This document shows, in pieces, positions 36,135-47,485 of a stretch of 64,000 nucleotides of DNA (positions within the stretch are counted from its first letter, which is position 1; every line of letters begins with the position of its first letter). Source of the DNA: Lophius americanus (Eukaryota; Chordata; Actinopteri; Lophiiformes; Lophiidae). The position numbers were made by a program, and so were the translations under genes. The notes beneath the pieces were generated by a model. The model did not search any database. It had not been told where the DNA came from and saw only the letters and a program-made list of their open reading frames with translations. The stretch is taken from contig JBBDHG010000057.1 in the NCBI GenBank assembly GCA_037951165.1, positions 12,116,001 through 12,180,000 of the forward strand, in the 5' to 3' direction.

Positions 36135-37129
36135 TTAAATCAGTATCAAAAACACTGAAGCTGCTCTTCCTTAATTGTAACCTTTCAGTTGATCTGCCAT
36201 TATTCTCTCCAGAATGTTCCATTGCAATCTAAAGGGTGGAGAATATGCTGACTCAGCATAATAGACGGTTACACCTTCACTACAGATTTAGAGTCTTTCA
36301 CTCTCGGTCTCTCTTTCCTCCTTGACAAAGCACACATTGCACAGCTTATATGGGAGGCCCCTGACAGGAATATAAGTATAAAGGAGGGGGCTGATGCACA
36401 GACTTACAGGAACAAGGACAGCTCTGTGTAGCCCATTCATTCATGGCAGTTCCTCAGCCAAACATCAAATGGGGAGCCATTTACTAGTAAAGCATTATCC
36501 TGGCCTCAAAGTGTCTCGCTATTTGTACAAATTTACTTTACTTCCCTCCCCAGTCCCAAACACTACCTCTAAAACTGCAGATCTCAACCTAATTTATTTT
36601 TATGGAGCTAAAAATATTTACTGAAATTTTAATAAGTCTACTGAAACCTGTTTTTGAGGAAAATAATACAAGGAGAATTCCATCAGGATGGATGAATGGA
36701 AAAAAGTGAAGGGGAGAAGTGGAGAAGGAAATGTGACAAGTCCAATTGAAGATTCAGGGAAGGAGCGTGACGGGAAACAAAACCTAAGCTGCCATCAAGG
36801 CAATGGGAGGAAGGCTTCTTTTAAAATGGAAAAGCAGGAAAGCCTCCCAACAGTTTCTCACTACACTCCGAAAAAGTGTACAGGCTCATTTTTACATTTG
36901 CTTTCATATTAAAAAAAAAGAAGAAGAAATTCCATATTTAGAAAATTAGAGTGATGACATCATTTGGGAATTCAAAAACTTATAAGATTCAATCTTTCTT
37001 GCATGAACTAATATGACAGAGTTTCCTATTTTGCTTTTCTTATTATGTGTCCACCCAGGCGAACTGTATGGAAAGTTACATTTATGATACTGCTAACATT
37101 GCTTGCCCTCAACATGTTTTCTTTTGGAT
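36135..37129. other. No recognisable gene; weak promoter-like motifs
   Basis: Contains the TATA/CArG-like cluster listed separately. Frames of 74-76 codons (36394-36624, 36688-36912) carry no known motif. Confidence 0.35.
36340..36405 (+). promoter_or_regulatory. Possible core promoter: CArG-like box and TATA box
   Basis: CTTATATGGG (36345-36354) resembles an SRF-binding CArG box with one departure from CC(A/T)6GG. A TATAAA (36377-36382) follows about 23 bases later, then a G-rich run. There is no recognised first exon downstream, so this may be chance in AT-rich DNA. Confidence 0.2.
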
Positions 37130-37960
37130 TATTTTGATCAAATCAGAACAATTGTACTACAGCAAAATTATTTGGACCCACCCTACTAAATAAATTGGAA
37201 ATACTCCAATCAATTATTCTGAATCTACCCAAATAAAAAGAGTAACATTTATTCCAGGTAAATATTGAATCAAACCTCATTAATAAAATTGATCTAATCC
37301 AACTAATTTTGTTGAATCAACCCTGATATAATATATAATATCATATATATTACATAAAATATTATGGCGGATCTAATCTAGTAACTAAATTTAATCAACC
37401 TTAATAAATTACATTGGATCTATTCCAAGTAACTAAGTTGAATCATTCATTCATCCAATTTATTTTCCGTTTAAGCTTATCCTTGAATCAACCCTAAAAA
37501 GTTGTGTTGAATATAATCCAAGTAAATAAGTTTAATCAACCTTAACTAATTAAAATGACCCAATCCAAGTAACTATCTTGAGTCAGACCTAGTTAATTAT
37601 ATTGACCCAACCAATGTAGTATGAAGTTAGACCAATACAATTACTTATAACGAAAGAACCCCCTTTAATCACGTGAATCAACCCAAATAAATTAAGTACG
37701 ATCTAATCTGGGAAACTAAAAAAACTAAAACTAAAATTAACTTAAAAGGTTGAATCATCCATTCATTGTCTGTAACTGCTTATGGACACTGGCACAGGGG
37801 GATTATACAAAACTCTAGACGTAACGGTCTTGGGTTGGTTTGAACCTGGTACAATCTAGCTGTTAGGCAGCAACTGCCTCAGTGAGGCCGCTGTCAAATC
37901 AACCGTGGTAAATTATGTCAACCCAGCACAATAAAGCAATATACATTCTTAAAACTGAAA
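37130..37960. repeat. Degenerate tandem array, unit of roughly 50 bp
   Basis: Successive diverged units contain, in order, TTGAATCAACCC, AATAAATTA-like text, TTGATCTAATCC and AAGTAACTAAG. At least eight such units are discernible by eye between 37140 and 37730, with a last one near 37895-37930. The array is interrupted at about 37444-37490 and 37752-37895 by fragments beginning TCATCCATTCAT, which belong to the common TCCATCCATT-type fish repeat. No coding content. Confidence 0.7.
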
Positions 37961-39237
37961 GAAAAATGGGTTCCCTTATTTTTTCAAGTTCATTCGCAGA
38001 GTTATTTTTTGAGAGTACCAGGTATACTTTCAGTCAGTAGGTGAGACTTGATATGGATGAAGTACAATGGCACAACCTGTCAGCTGTTTGATAACTAAGC
38101 AGCTGTTTGTGAGAACTGGTCAAGGGGTCAGAGGTGGGTGACAACCCTTTCAAACAAGATAAAAGCCAGTTCCTTCACAGTCTCAGGCACACCAATGTGT
38201 TGCAACCGTTACCCTATTTTTTTGCCTTGCTATCATCTTCACTACACTCCCCTGTGAAGCCCAAAAGAGTGCACATTTGTTTTTCACTGGTGACACCTCT
38301 CAACCCTGCTGACAGACTATTAACACAAGTAAATTTAGGCTCACAATAAAGAGCATCTCTTTTTACGGTCTACTGATGAACAGAAGACACGAGGGACTAT
38401 TGACTGCTAATAAGCATGTGATGTGTTTTAGTCTCATCATCTTCCTGGTAGCCCTGTGGAGTCTTTCCACTCTAAATACCAAAGAATTGCATCCACATGG
38501 AGGTGTGCGCTCAAGGAACTCTAAATCTGTGCGTGTGTACTTGTGTGTAATTCTTGACACTGAATAGCTAACAGCGTCCAAAGCAACAGGATTCTGTTTG
38601 TGTGACATCCCCATGCATATTTGCAAGTGTGCATCTACATCATCATCCTATTCCTTGCATGCAAACCTGAATTTGAGTGATGCACGTAATGTATGGACTA
38701 TCCCTTTTTCACAGACATAGAGAAATAAACCATCACATTTACTTAACTTATTCATGTCAACTGGTTCCACAAATGCAGGCTGAATAATTAAATAATTAGG
38801 AAAAAGGTTAGAGTACAAAGTAATTATGTAATTAAACGCTCTTAAGCCAAGACAACCAAGACATCTTAATCAAAGGCTAATTCATATAGCAATGAAGAAT
38901 GCGATAAACAAAGTTATGTTTAGTTTACTCAAAGAAATTCTCTTGCATGTACTAAAAAATAGTTAGGTTGATTTTAATAAACAGATTTAGGTTATCCCGA
39001 AAACTTTTACTGAGTTGCTTATCAAATTAATACATATACATGATTTACATTTAAACTGCTTGTTTCAATTGTTGAAGATATGCATCTATTTATTTCAGGC
39101 AGTTCAAACAACATCAATGTCTCATTTACTGAGATCAGTTATACTTCATGTATTAAACTGTTGAATGACTTTATTAAACACGATTATGTAAAAATATCTT
39201 ATTATTTCATTGTCAAAGATACAACTATATAGTTCTT
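37961..39237. other. No recognisable gene
   Basis: AT-rich noncoding DNA. At about 38950-39180 the text (GTTAGGTTGATTTTAAT..., CAGGCAGTTCAAACAACATC) looks like a decayed interspersed repeat that may be related to the tandem array upstream, but I cannot define its ends. Confidence 0.35.
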
Positions 39238-39420
39238 AAAACCCAGCCACAAGGGGTCACAAGCCGGTGTATTTCTAGTGCCGGTCCCAAGCCCAGATAA
39301 ATGGGGAGGGCTGTGTCAGGAAGGGCATCTGATGTAAAACCTATGAGAAATCAATATGTTGAACAAGATGTTCTGCTTTGACGAATCCTAAAGGGACAAG
39401 CCGGAAGAAGAAGAGTTCTT
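39238..39420 (+). mobile_element. Short LINE-derived (RTE-like) fragment with AGAAG tail
   Basis: TGCCGGTCCCAAGCCCAGAT, AAATGGGGAGGGCTGTGTCA, GGAAGGGCATCTGATGTAAA, AATCAATATG and a degraded form of the usual 'CGCTGTGGCGACCCC...GCAGCCGAAAGAAGAAG' ending. This is a frequent fish repeat that shares its 3' end with the LINE family at 23.7-24.4 kb, and it probably moved with that LINE's machinery. Confidence 0.75.
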
Positions 39421-41664
39421 TTAAATAAAAAAAATGTCATGTCGTGTAAACAACATCCATGTTTCATTTATATAAGTGCATATGTTCATTTAAAGAATTC
39501 AAATCAGTGTACAGATTTAAACCTGAAACTCGCATTCCATGTTTAATTTTAGTATCAGAACAAATTGGGTCTTGACTGATTTGATGTTCAGCTGTGGAAG
39601 TTGTTGACTGTGCCCGTAGGATGATTATAACGTTCTGCATAACTGATCTTTTGGCACATCCAAGGGTGTCTAATCTCCACGCAGAAAATAACCTTTTGTG
39701 TCTGGATGAGACACACCAGGCTTTTTGCACGTCCATTTTAAACATACCCGTAACAAACTTCACCAATCTTCTACCAAACTTAACCACATGGATTTTGTTC
39801 CTAAACTTAGCCAAGCAGCCATTTCAAGTTAAGCACATATTAAAAGGTCCTTGTGGGGGGAAGGCTTTCCATGCCGGCCGCAGACGGCATCCAAACACAC
39901 AAAGAGAACAAGCTGTCTATTAAACAATTCTAGAAGTAAATCTAGACCTTCTTCTCTTACAAAATGTAAATTGAAGAGCCTTATAAAAAGAAGTTCCTTG
40001 AATCACAATCTAGCCAGAAACTCTGAGTACCAAAGAACATTTTTATAACATTTCATCGTTTAGGATAAATCATTCATCTTTTCTTCATTCTTCGTCTCTC
40101 CCCATTGAATAGTTCTTTGTGATTGTATGCTACCTGAATTTTTTTGCAGAAACATAAAGAAACATGTCAATAATAAACAATTACAAAATGTGGGGATAAT
40201 CTGCATTCCTTCTTCCAAATCATTTAGGAAATTCAGCATTTGTTTGCTCATCATTTATCAAATTAAACACTTCATCCTGTCTTAGGGGACAGAGTTAACG
40301 AATGCTAAATTAAAAATATCCACAGAGGAATTTAGTGTGAATTAAGCAAGACAATGTGATTTAAGAACCAGACATTTTTGCTGACTGGCCTCTTCTAGAG
40401 ACAGTAAACAAGCTTGACGCTTTGGAGGCTGGACTACCAGCCTGCCTCGCAAAGCAACTGTTTCATTGAAGCCAGATGTCCAGCAGAATAAACTTGTTTC
40501 AACAGCATTTCTTCATCCATCTAACGTAAAACAGATAACCATAAGAAGACAGAGGAACTGTAGGGTCAGAGGGAGTAAGAGGAATTATTCCACCAATAAA
40601 TTTAATAAATTCAACCCGATGAACAGAGAGTTTGGCCATCCACTGACTTTTTCTGATCAGCCATCTTATTGGTCAGTCAAGGACTGCAGTGTATTTTGAA
40701 AATGTGGTCACAATTATACACGAACGATCTTGTTTCTTTCCCTATTCTTTCGTTTTTTTCTGAGCCAAGGAAAGAATCTCTGGAACGTGTTGGCTCTCCG
40801 CAGGCCCAGGTGGACATTCTTTTCTCCATTTCTCTTTAATTACTCACAGCTATATTCAGGGTAACTGCCCAAAAAAAATTTCTTCTTTTAGGCATTCAGA
40901 CCGTAAATACTCATGTTTATCAAGTTTATTTCATTTATCTAATATTAGTGGGCAGTGATAGCAAGATATCTGCTCCAGGTTTAATCACTTAAGAGTCCAA
41001 ACTGTCCATGAACAAGATGCTGTTGACCTTTGACCTCACCATAAAGAGATATGGGGACAGATGTAATGATGAATGACCCTCTCCATGATCAATATAACGT
41101 CGTTCAACATTTTTATGCTAATTCTTTTTCTGACTACTTTTCCATATATCAGGATTAAGCTTGGATGTGAGAAGCAAGAGGTGAATTATGGAACCACTCC
41201 TCGTTGCATTGCAGATTTTATCAAGATGGGTTTCATGCCACTCCGTCTGAGAGTAAGGACTCCATGTTCAAGATGTGTGAAACTGCTGCTGCTGAACTTT
41301 CTTTACAACTTTTTACTATTTGTGGTCTGGGACCGAGTCCTTCTCGGTTTTCCCACAACAAATGTTCAAGTCTAGTTGGAATGTGCCAAAATTCATGTGT
41401 CTTACTATAGAAACCTTTGAAAGTGAATGATACTCTAAAAATAAGAAGGGTAAGACTGAGAAAATGAAACTCAATCCAAATTAACCACTCTTTCCTGTAT
41501 TTGTTTAAGTATTTATCTTGAGAGATAAATGTATTCAAGTCTGCAGTTGCCAAATAAACAATAGATTTTCTCTAATTCTTCAAGAAAGTCAATAATTTTT
41601 AACCAAATAAAATATTTTCCTCAAGTTTGAACTTTCCAAACTACACAGTAAACCTTTTTTCAAG
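39421..41664. other. No recognisable gene
   Basis: Frames of 116 codons (minus, 39464-39814) and 109 codons (plus, 39594-39923) overlap each other and neither shows a domain. A 100-codon plus frame at 41073-41375 has hydrophobic stretches but no known motif and an antisense frame of 106 codons. I call none of them. Confidence 0.35.
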
Positions 41665-41790
41665 GTTATACATTCTTCCATTATCAACCGCTTATCCTGT
41701 TCAGGGTCACGGGGGCTGGAGCCTATCCCAGCTGACATTGGGCGAGAGGCGAGGTACACCCCCGGACAAGCCACCAGTTCATCGCATGGC
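41665..41790. repeat. Dispersed teleost TCCATTATC-type repeat, well preserved core
   Basis: TTCCATTATCAACCGCTTAT, CCTGTTCAGGGTCACGGGGG, CTGGAGCCTATCCCAGCTGA, CATTGGGCGAGAGGCGAGGT and ACACCCCCGGACAAGCC are near-consensus blocks of this very common fish repeat. Both ends are truncated. Confidence 0.85.
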
Positions 41791-42096
41791 CCTTTTCAAG
41801 GTTAGTGTATGCATAAACATATACATTATATAGTATATAACACAGTGGTTTTCTGGGAGACTTGTGCCTCTCTCTCAAATATCCACAGCTCACACAATAT
41901 TGCTGGGTTTTCCATGTTGGGATTGGATCAGACCAGCACAGAAGTTCCAGACGGGTTTAGAACAGGTTCATGGTAGTTTTGGTGTTAGGAGAAGAAGATT
42001 TCTTCTTGGTCTTGTAAATGTGTCAAGAACCCTGAAATCCTGTTGCCTCCTTTGATATTTCATTGTGATCTACGAAACTTACAAGAGCTCCATTAA
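41791..42096. other. No recognisable gene
   Basis: Short noncoding stretch between two repeats. The last four bases (42093-42096) are the TTAA that borders the next element. Confidence 0.4.
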
Positions 42097-43041
42097 ACGA
42101 ACAGTGTGTAAAATGTAGGGCGATCACATTCAATGAACAGAATTTAATATCAGAACAATGGTTTTTATCTTAAATTCTCTTGCAAAAAAATCCACAATTT
42201 TTAAATGTCCGCTTGGAAAAAGTCCTTCATATCTCCACAGGGCTTGAGTCCTCCTCCTCAACCATTTTTGTATAGTAACCTGAAAGGACAAATGGAATAC
42301 TGCTTCTAAAGAGGACTTTTCAAGTTTTTAGGTTGAATTGGCAGAAAAATTAGGAAAAAAGATTTCACCTCTAAAAACCTACAAGGAAAAAAGATGATGA
42401 ACATGTTGTTGCTAGATAACCTCTCTGTGTTTTGAAAACTTAAGGATGACACTGACATTATAGCACAAGAAACAGAGGCTGAAACGTTGCCTTTAAAGAA
42501 ATTAAGCGAAGAGCTGACTCCGAAACTGGTGAAAGGTCGATGGTGAGGTCCTCGTAGTCCATCCAGGGTATTCAATTTGGCAGACGATGAATGGCACCGC
42601 ATGGTGCTTTCTCCACCATTGAGTTAAATTCCAGTTGTAGACCCTGCGCCGGTGTCTCACCAGTTTACTCCTAAACGGTTTCACAAGAGCTTAATGCTTG
42701 ACTTCTTTGACGCTGCGGCTTCATGCTTTGTTCTTTTTTATTGTACAAAATAAAAAGCTTTGACCCTGCCCCACCCATGAGCTACCATGACAACACAATC
42801 ACAATTTAGAACAAATAAGAATATAAAGTTATCTAAGCTTCGACCCATAGTTTTACATCTTTAATAATCATATTTCCTGAATATGTCTATCTAAATAATC
42901 CCCGTCACTTCACATGCTAAGTGTTGGTGTTTTTTTTACTACTTAAAGGCCGCTGTAAATACTTGGATGAGGAGGGTTGAGCTTATCGGTAGTATAAATT
43001 GTAATCTGGAACCAAACCACTAAATTTTACACACTGCACCT
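42097..43041 (+). mobile_element. Nonautonomous DNA transposon with TTAA borders (family B, best copy)
   Basis: The left end (42097-42118) and right end (43020-43041) are 22-base terminal inverted repeats that match at 18 positions, sharing CAGTGTGTAAAAT. TTAA lies immediately outside both ends (42093-42096 and 43042-43045). TTAA target duplication is typical of the piggyBac and Kolobok superfamilies, so a 945-bp element without transposase is best read as a MITE-like relative of one of them. Internal blocks shared with other copies include CACCAGTTTACTCCTAAACG and GTATAAATTGTAATCTGGAA with CCAAACCACTAAATTTT. The antisense frame of 98 codons at 42306-42602 has no transposase motif. Confidence 0.82.
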
Positions 43042-43304
43042 TTAATTTAGTATCACATGAAGTGTGCTAATATGACACCCAATTTGATGTCAATCATACT
43101 CTGGTGTGAGTGACATATGCATCATCATATTCTGATAGTTCATGAAATACAGCTGATAACTCTTGATTGCAAGCGTCTACAGAACTCAAATCTATTTGAA
43201 GAATTTAGATATGGAACCATAAGATTGAACCCATTTTATTAGTCAAATCTAACACATTGCATATGGAATCGTATAAGTCTCATGTGTATGGTCTAATTAT
43301 GATG

Positions 43305-43480
43305 CATCCATCCATTTCCTTCCACTAATCAGGGGTCTTTTCACGGTGGCAGCAGACTTTGAAGGGTATTCAAGACATCCCTCTCCTCAGCAATGCTCTC
43401 CAGCTCATCCTGGGGGATCTAGATGTGTTCCCTGGCGAGATGACAGATATATTACCTACAGCGAGTCTTGGCTGCATCAA
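43305..43480 (-). mobile_element. Rex3 LINE fragment, antisense
   Basis: CAATGCTCTCCAGCTCATCC, TGGGGGATCTAGATGTGTTC and GGCGAGATGACAGATATATT are degraded antisense copies of the Rex3 segment seen at 16.0 and 58.9 kb. It begins with a TCCATCCATTTCC motif like the tail of other fish LINE copies. Confidence 0.75.
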
Positions 43481-45054
43481 GCAGAGTTTCAGTATCTTAA
43501 ATATTTCTGATTTCTGAGTTCTTTTTTACAAATATATTTTTTCCTGATTATAGTGAAAAATATATTACAGCTCATTTAGTAGCTGTGGTTCTGTGGAATA
43601 AAATCACTACCTTTTATGGTTTTTCTATTTTATGTCAGTTACAGCGGGCCAGTTCCTGAACCCAATTTCTCTCAGCTGCAGCGAAACTGTAAAATAACAT
43701 GAAAAGGCAAAGAAGGGAATTAAGGTCCTTGTAGTCCTGGGGTGCTTTCAAACAACTGGGATTTTTTATTTTTATTTTTACATTTATAACTCATTCGGGT
43801 AATCCCACCAGACTTTGACCAGTTAAAACATATTCATTAGTGCTTTATGTTGTAATAAAGTCTGCAGTAAATAAACAATAACGTGTTTGTTGCATCTCAA
43901 CAGCAGCCCTGAGGTTGCAATGTGAGGACCTGGGATTCACACTGCTGAGCTGGTGAATTCGCAAGCATAGAACTTGGTTGGGGGGGCTGTATACGAGTCC
44001 GTCCCCCCCATCTAAATAATTGCTCCAGCCTGCATCTCAGCTGTAAGTGCTTGGGGGGAAAGGAGGGCTAGAGGCCCCTTATCTAAACAGAGAGCTAAAG
44101 GAAACAGCGGGCCCGCTGGAATGTCAAGGACCACGGAAGTATTCAATCCTGTTGTGACATGCTCACCTCACTGCAAAAACAAAGCTTAACCTGAATCCCC
44201 GTGACCTACTTTTAGCTGCACATGTGGACACACACGGGCCCAGATGACCAGCAGATGGCATAGATAGGAAGAAAAGGTAATGAGATGGAGCTGGGGCATT
44301 ATAGCCAGAGGAAAAAGAAAGAGGAGCAGCTGAGGTGTTGGGAATGATGCAGCACAGCTGGTATTCACTGACACCATACCTTTCTCTGCACGTGTTGCAC
44401 CAGATACATTGTTCTCATCGTAAAGTGGAAAACTGGCCATCTGCCATCACCTTGTTACCAGCCATGTGACTTCATATCCAAAAGTGGGATTTTCCCTCCT
44501 CTCACTGCTTGTACATGTGTTTTAAATGTGTACACATGCACGTTCAGACAAAAACAAAGTCATCATATGCAGCCTCACAATATTTATGCAGGAAACAGAC
44601 AATTTATTTGAAGCGTTAAGAATGCTCCATGGACTAAAAATTTCTATTACCCCTTTTTTCAAAAAAACATCTGCTCCTAAATAAACATTGCTGCAAGGAT
44701 GCACATTATAGCCTTGGCAATGAGCTGTACAGTAAAACCCAAGGAGGCAAAAGATCCTGCTATTTCCATTCTCAGGAAGTTCATTAATTTTTATGGGTTC
44801 TTCTGTTTGCACTCATTTTCTAATTAAAGGGTGTTGGTTAATTTTCCCCTATTTTATTTTTTTTTTAATCGAAAGGCATATTAGTTTTGTCCAAAGGCCA
44901 TGTGGAATTGCTGAATTTAGATACCAGGCAGCATTGCATGTGCACCACACTGCACATAGCAAGAACCAGTTGACGCCAGGAATCAGCACGCCTAAGCCTC
45001 CTCAGTTATCTGCAATCAGGCCGAGCTCAATTGAAAAAGGCCCATAAACCAGAC
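43481..45054. other. No recognisable gene
   Basis: Mixed noncoding DNA. Frames of up to 96 codons (44522-44812, minus) show no motif. Confidence 0.35.
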
Positions 45055-45505
45055 GCTTACTGAAGAGCTACCCTCCCAGGTTTGGCTCCAGAAGGGTACC
45101 CTGATACCCTTAATCCGGGCAACATTGGTTGTGACCGAAAGTGGGTCAATGATAGGAGTACCTGAAATGAACTTCCTTAGTATCGTGGACTGAGTTCAGG
45201 CATAGAGATAAGGTGCAGAGCGTGGATATCCAGGGGGAGGTCACTAAAAGCCACTCTTCCTTTGCCTCAAAAGGTGCCAGTCAAGGTGGTTTGGGCACCT
45301 CCATTTGGAAGTTTTCCAACTGGGGGGATACCCCTGGTAGACCCAAAATGCTGGAGGGATTAAAAATCTCATCCGGGCTGGGAATACCTTTAGATCCCCC
45401 AGGATAAATTGGGGAGTTTTGCAGGGGAGAGGCATGTAAGGAATACCCTTCATAGCATACTGCTACCATGAACCAAGCCATATAAGAGGAAGAAAATTAA
45501 TGATT
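45055..45505 (+). mobile_element. Rex3-type LINE 3' end, inactive
   Basis: Plus-strand text carries the end of the reverse transcriptase gene in family order: 'GACCGAAAGTGGGTCAATGA', ACCTGAAATGAACTTCCTTA, GGGGGAGGTCACTAAAAGCC, GTCAAGGTGGTTTGGGCACC, TTCCAACTGGGGGGATACCC, TAGACCCAAAATGCTGGAGG, TTTAGATCCCCCAGGATAAA, and a tail AAGAGGAAGAAAATTAATGA that corresponds to the usual 'GATAAGCGGAAGAAGATGGATGG' ending. Stop codons and a decayed PRPGPG end show that it is dead. The frames at 45213-45481 on both strands are fragments or shadows of this. Confidence 0.85.
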
Positions 45506-46659
45506 AAACATTGTAGAGATCGTGTAGAAGAGACCACAAAAGAAAGACAAGTATGAGAACCAAAATATATTTTTAGTCAGGACAGGGACCCCAAACTGAA
45601 TCAGGCCTTTACAACTGAACCTTCAAGATTTACTGCAATAAACATCATTTCCAGTCATCCTCTGCAACTCTCCAAACAGCTACCCAGTGATCCAAGATCT
45701 TCAAAATTCCAGGCCTAATGAGGACCAGTTTCATCAAGCTAAGTGTGCTGCGGGAGAGTGGAGGAAAATTAGGCCAGCAGATAAGAATTTGCGGTAATGC
45801 CTGCGAGTTTTGAGCATTACGGCTTAGCTGAGTCTGTTTTAGACCTGGAAGCGCCTTCAAATTGGAACAAAGTCTTAAAAACCTTGAACTGGGAAGAGGA
45901 GAGTTAATTGAGAGCATATCATTTCCAGATGGCCCACAAACATTGGTGAGAGATGATTAAACTGCTAAGAAGCGATGGAAATCCCTGGCAATTAAAGCAG
46001 ATAGCTGCCATATGCAGCAGAATAGGATAAAGGGTTTGGACTTACTTTGGGTTGTATTTTCATCCTGTTCGACTAGCAGACTCAAATTACTGTGCTCCCG
46101 TTTATGGATGTACATGTCATCTTCTGCACAAACACACTGACCACTGACCTTTAAGACAAATGACAATTATCATGGCTGCGTCACATCTTCAGGTCTCAGG
46201 TTGGTACACCACGATGGTTAAGACTAAATCCTTTTGTGATGCTCTATTCCCACATATTCCAGACTCTCAGAATTCGGTGGGCTTCTTGTACATTTTGGAA
46301 CTGAGACACTAACACTGACTGATGGGCTTCACAAACTTGAAGATGAGACACTCCCACCTGACCAAATGAAAATGAATACTTAAACAGCAGTCTTATGTTC
46401 ACATAAAACCAGAGACGTTCTGTCACATGACCACATGACACTCACTGCTGAGTTTGGCTGTCCGCCATTACCTCGCCTAGGGAACGACGTTGATTGAGGA
46501 CAATCTGGTTCTTCACTGAAGTGAACTGCGCCCAAAGTTCTAGATCAGGTATATTCTTTGTCAATACATTACTATTTGCCTTATATCACAACAGTAATAT
46601 AACATCAATATTCATTGCCCAAGTGTAAAAATTCATTGAACCAAGTTTAACATTTTTAG
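45506..46659. other. Noncoding DNA upstream of the gene remnant; possible 5' exon
   Basis: No domain in any frame. Sequence at about 46440-46548 ends in AGATCAG followed by GTATAT, a usable splice donor, and has no long frame. It could be a 5' untranslated exon of the remnant that follows, but that is speculative. Confidence 0.3.
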
Positions 46660-47485
46660 AGTCTGAAAAATACTGTGTTTATCATGAGTTTGAAAGGCAT
46701 TTCCAAATTCACAAAATGCCAATTACAGAGCAGTATGTGCGTGTTTGTCCGGTTCACTTAGAGCCTCGAGGGGAATCTCAAAAGAGAGTGTATGCTGAAG
46801 TGCCCCACTATGTACCACGGGTAAGACGTAGAAAACCTTATTAAGGAGTATCAGGTACGTAGTTTTCCATTAGAGTAACACTTTTATAGAGATTTTCCAT
46901 ATATGTATTATGTATATATATAATTATTTGTACAAATGTGCGAATGTGTATATATTCAATGCATTGTAAAAATATTCAGGGCCCTTCTCCTTTATATATA
47001 TAAACATAATCTTTTTTATATTAGTAGTTTTAAATTCTGAATGTTTTTTTTTATACTGTTTATGCTTTAAAAGTACTTGTGACTCTTGTTTCATCATAAT
47101 AGTTATCGAATAAATGACTAGTCTTTTTAATCAGGTTGATCGGAAGGAGGAAGCTGAAACGGAGCATTACAGGTGCACATTGGCAGTGTTTTTAATCAGG
47201 GAGGAGGACGATCCTCTCCATCCACCACATGACATTGAGGTCGTCATTGAAGTTGTAAAAGTCCTCAATTAGTTGCCATCACTTGCACATGCATGTACTA
47301 TATTGTTTGGACTCAACTATGCACTAAACCTGAGCTATCCAGGTGAGCTCAAACACACATTTGATGTGCTGCAGAAAATATTTATGGAGATAGAGCGAAA
47401 GAGTGTGCAGTCTGAGTATGAAGCTCTAAATATGGAATTCATCACAGAAAGGCCACTTAATTCAACAGCTTTTATTCTATTTTAG
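46660..47485 (+). pseudogene. Two-exon remnant of an uncharacterised fish protein family
   Basis: Exon A (46660-46820) lies between TTTTTAG and a GTAAGA donor and reads ...MPITEQYVRVCPVHLEPRG...EVPHYVPR. Exon B starts at 47135 after TTTTTAATCAG and reads VDRKEEAETEHYRCTLAVF, then DIEVVIEVVKVLN. Exon A ends and exon B begins in phase 0, so splicing keeps the frame. At 47270-47272 an in-frame TAG interrupts exon B; the frame then continues LPSLAHACTILFGLNYALNL, then KHTFDVLQKIFMEI, to a stop at 47483-47485. The post-TAG text resembles the C-terminal 'LFGLIYALNLxYPxxLKYTFE' domain I know from many uncharacterised fish proteins; its function is unknown. AATAAA at 47946-47951 could be the poly(A) signal. 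Best reading: a decayed or 5'-truncated gene. A short functional 80-residue product ending at the TAG, or a sequencing error, is possible. Confidence 0.55.

Noticed and set aside
39464..39923. Opposing frames of 116 and 109 codons
   Set aside because: They overlap in antisense, share no motif with any family I know, and lie just after a LINE-derived repeat.
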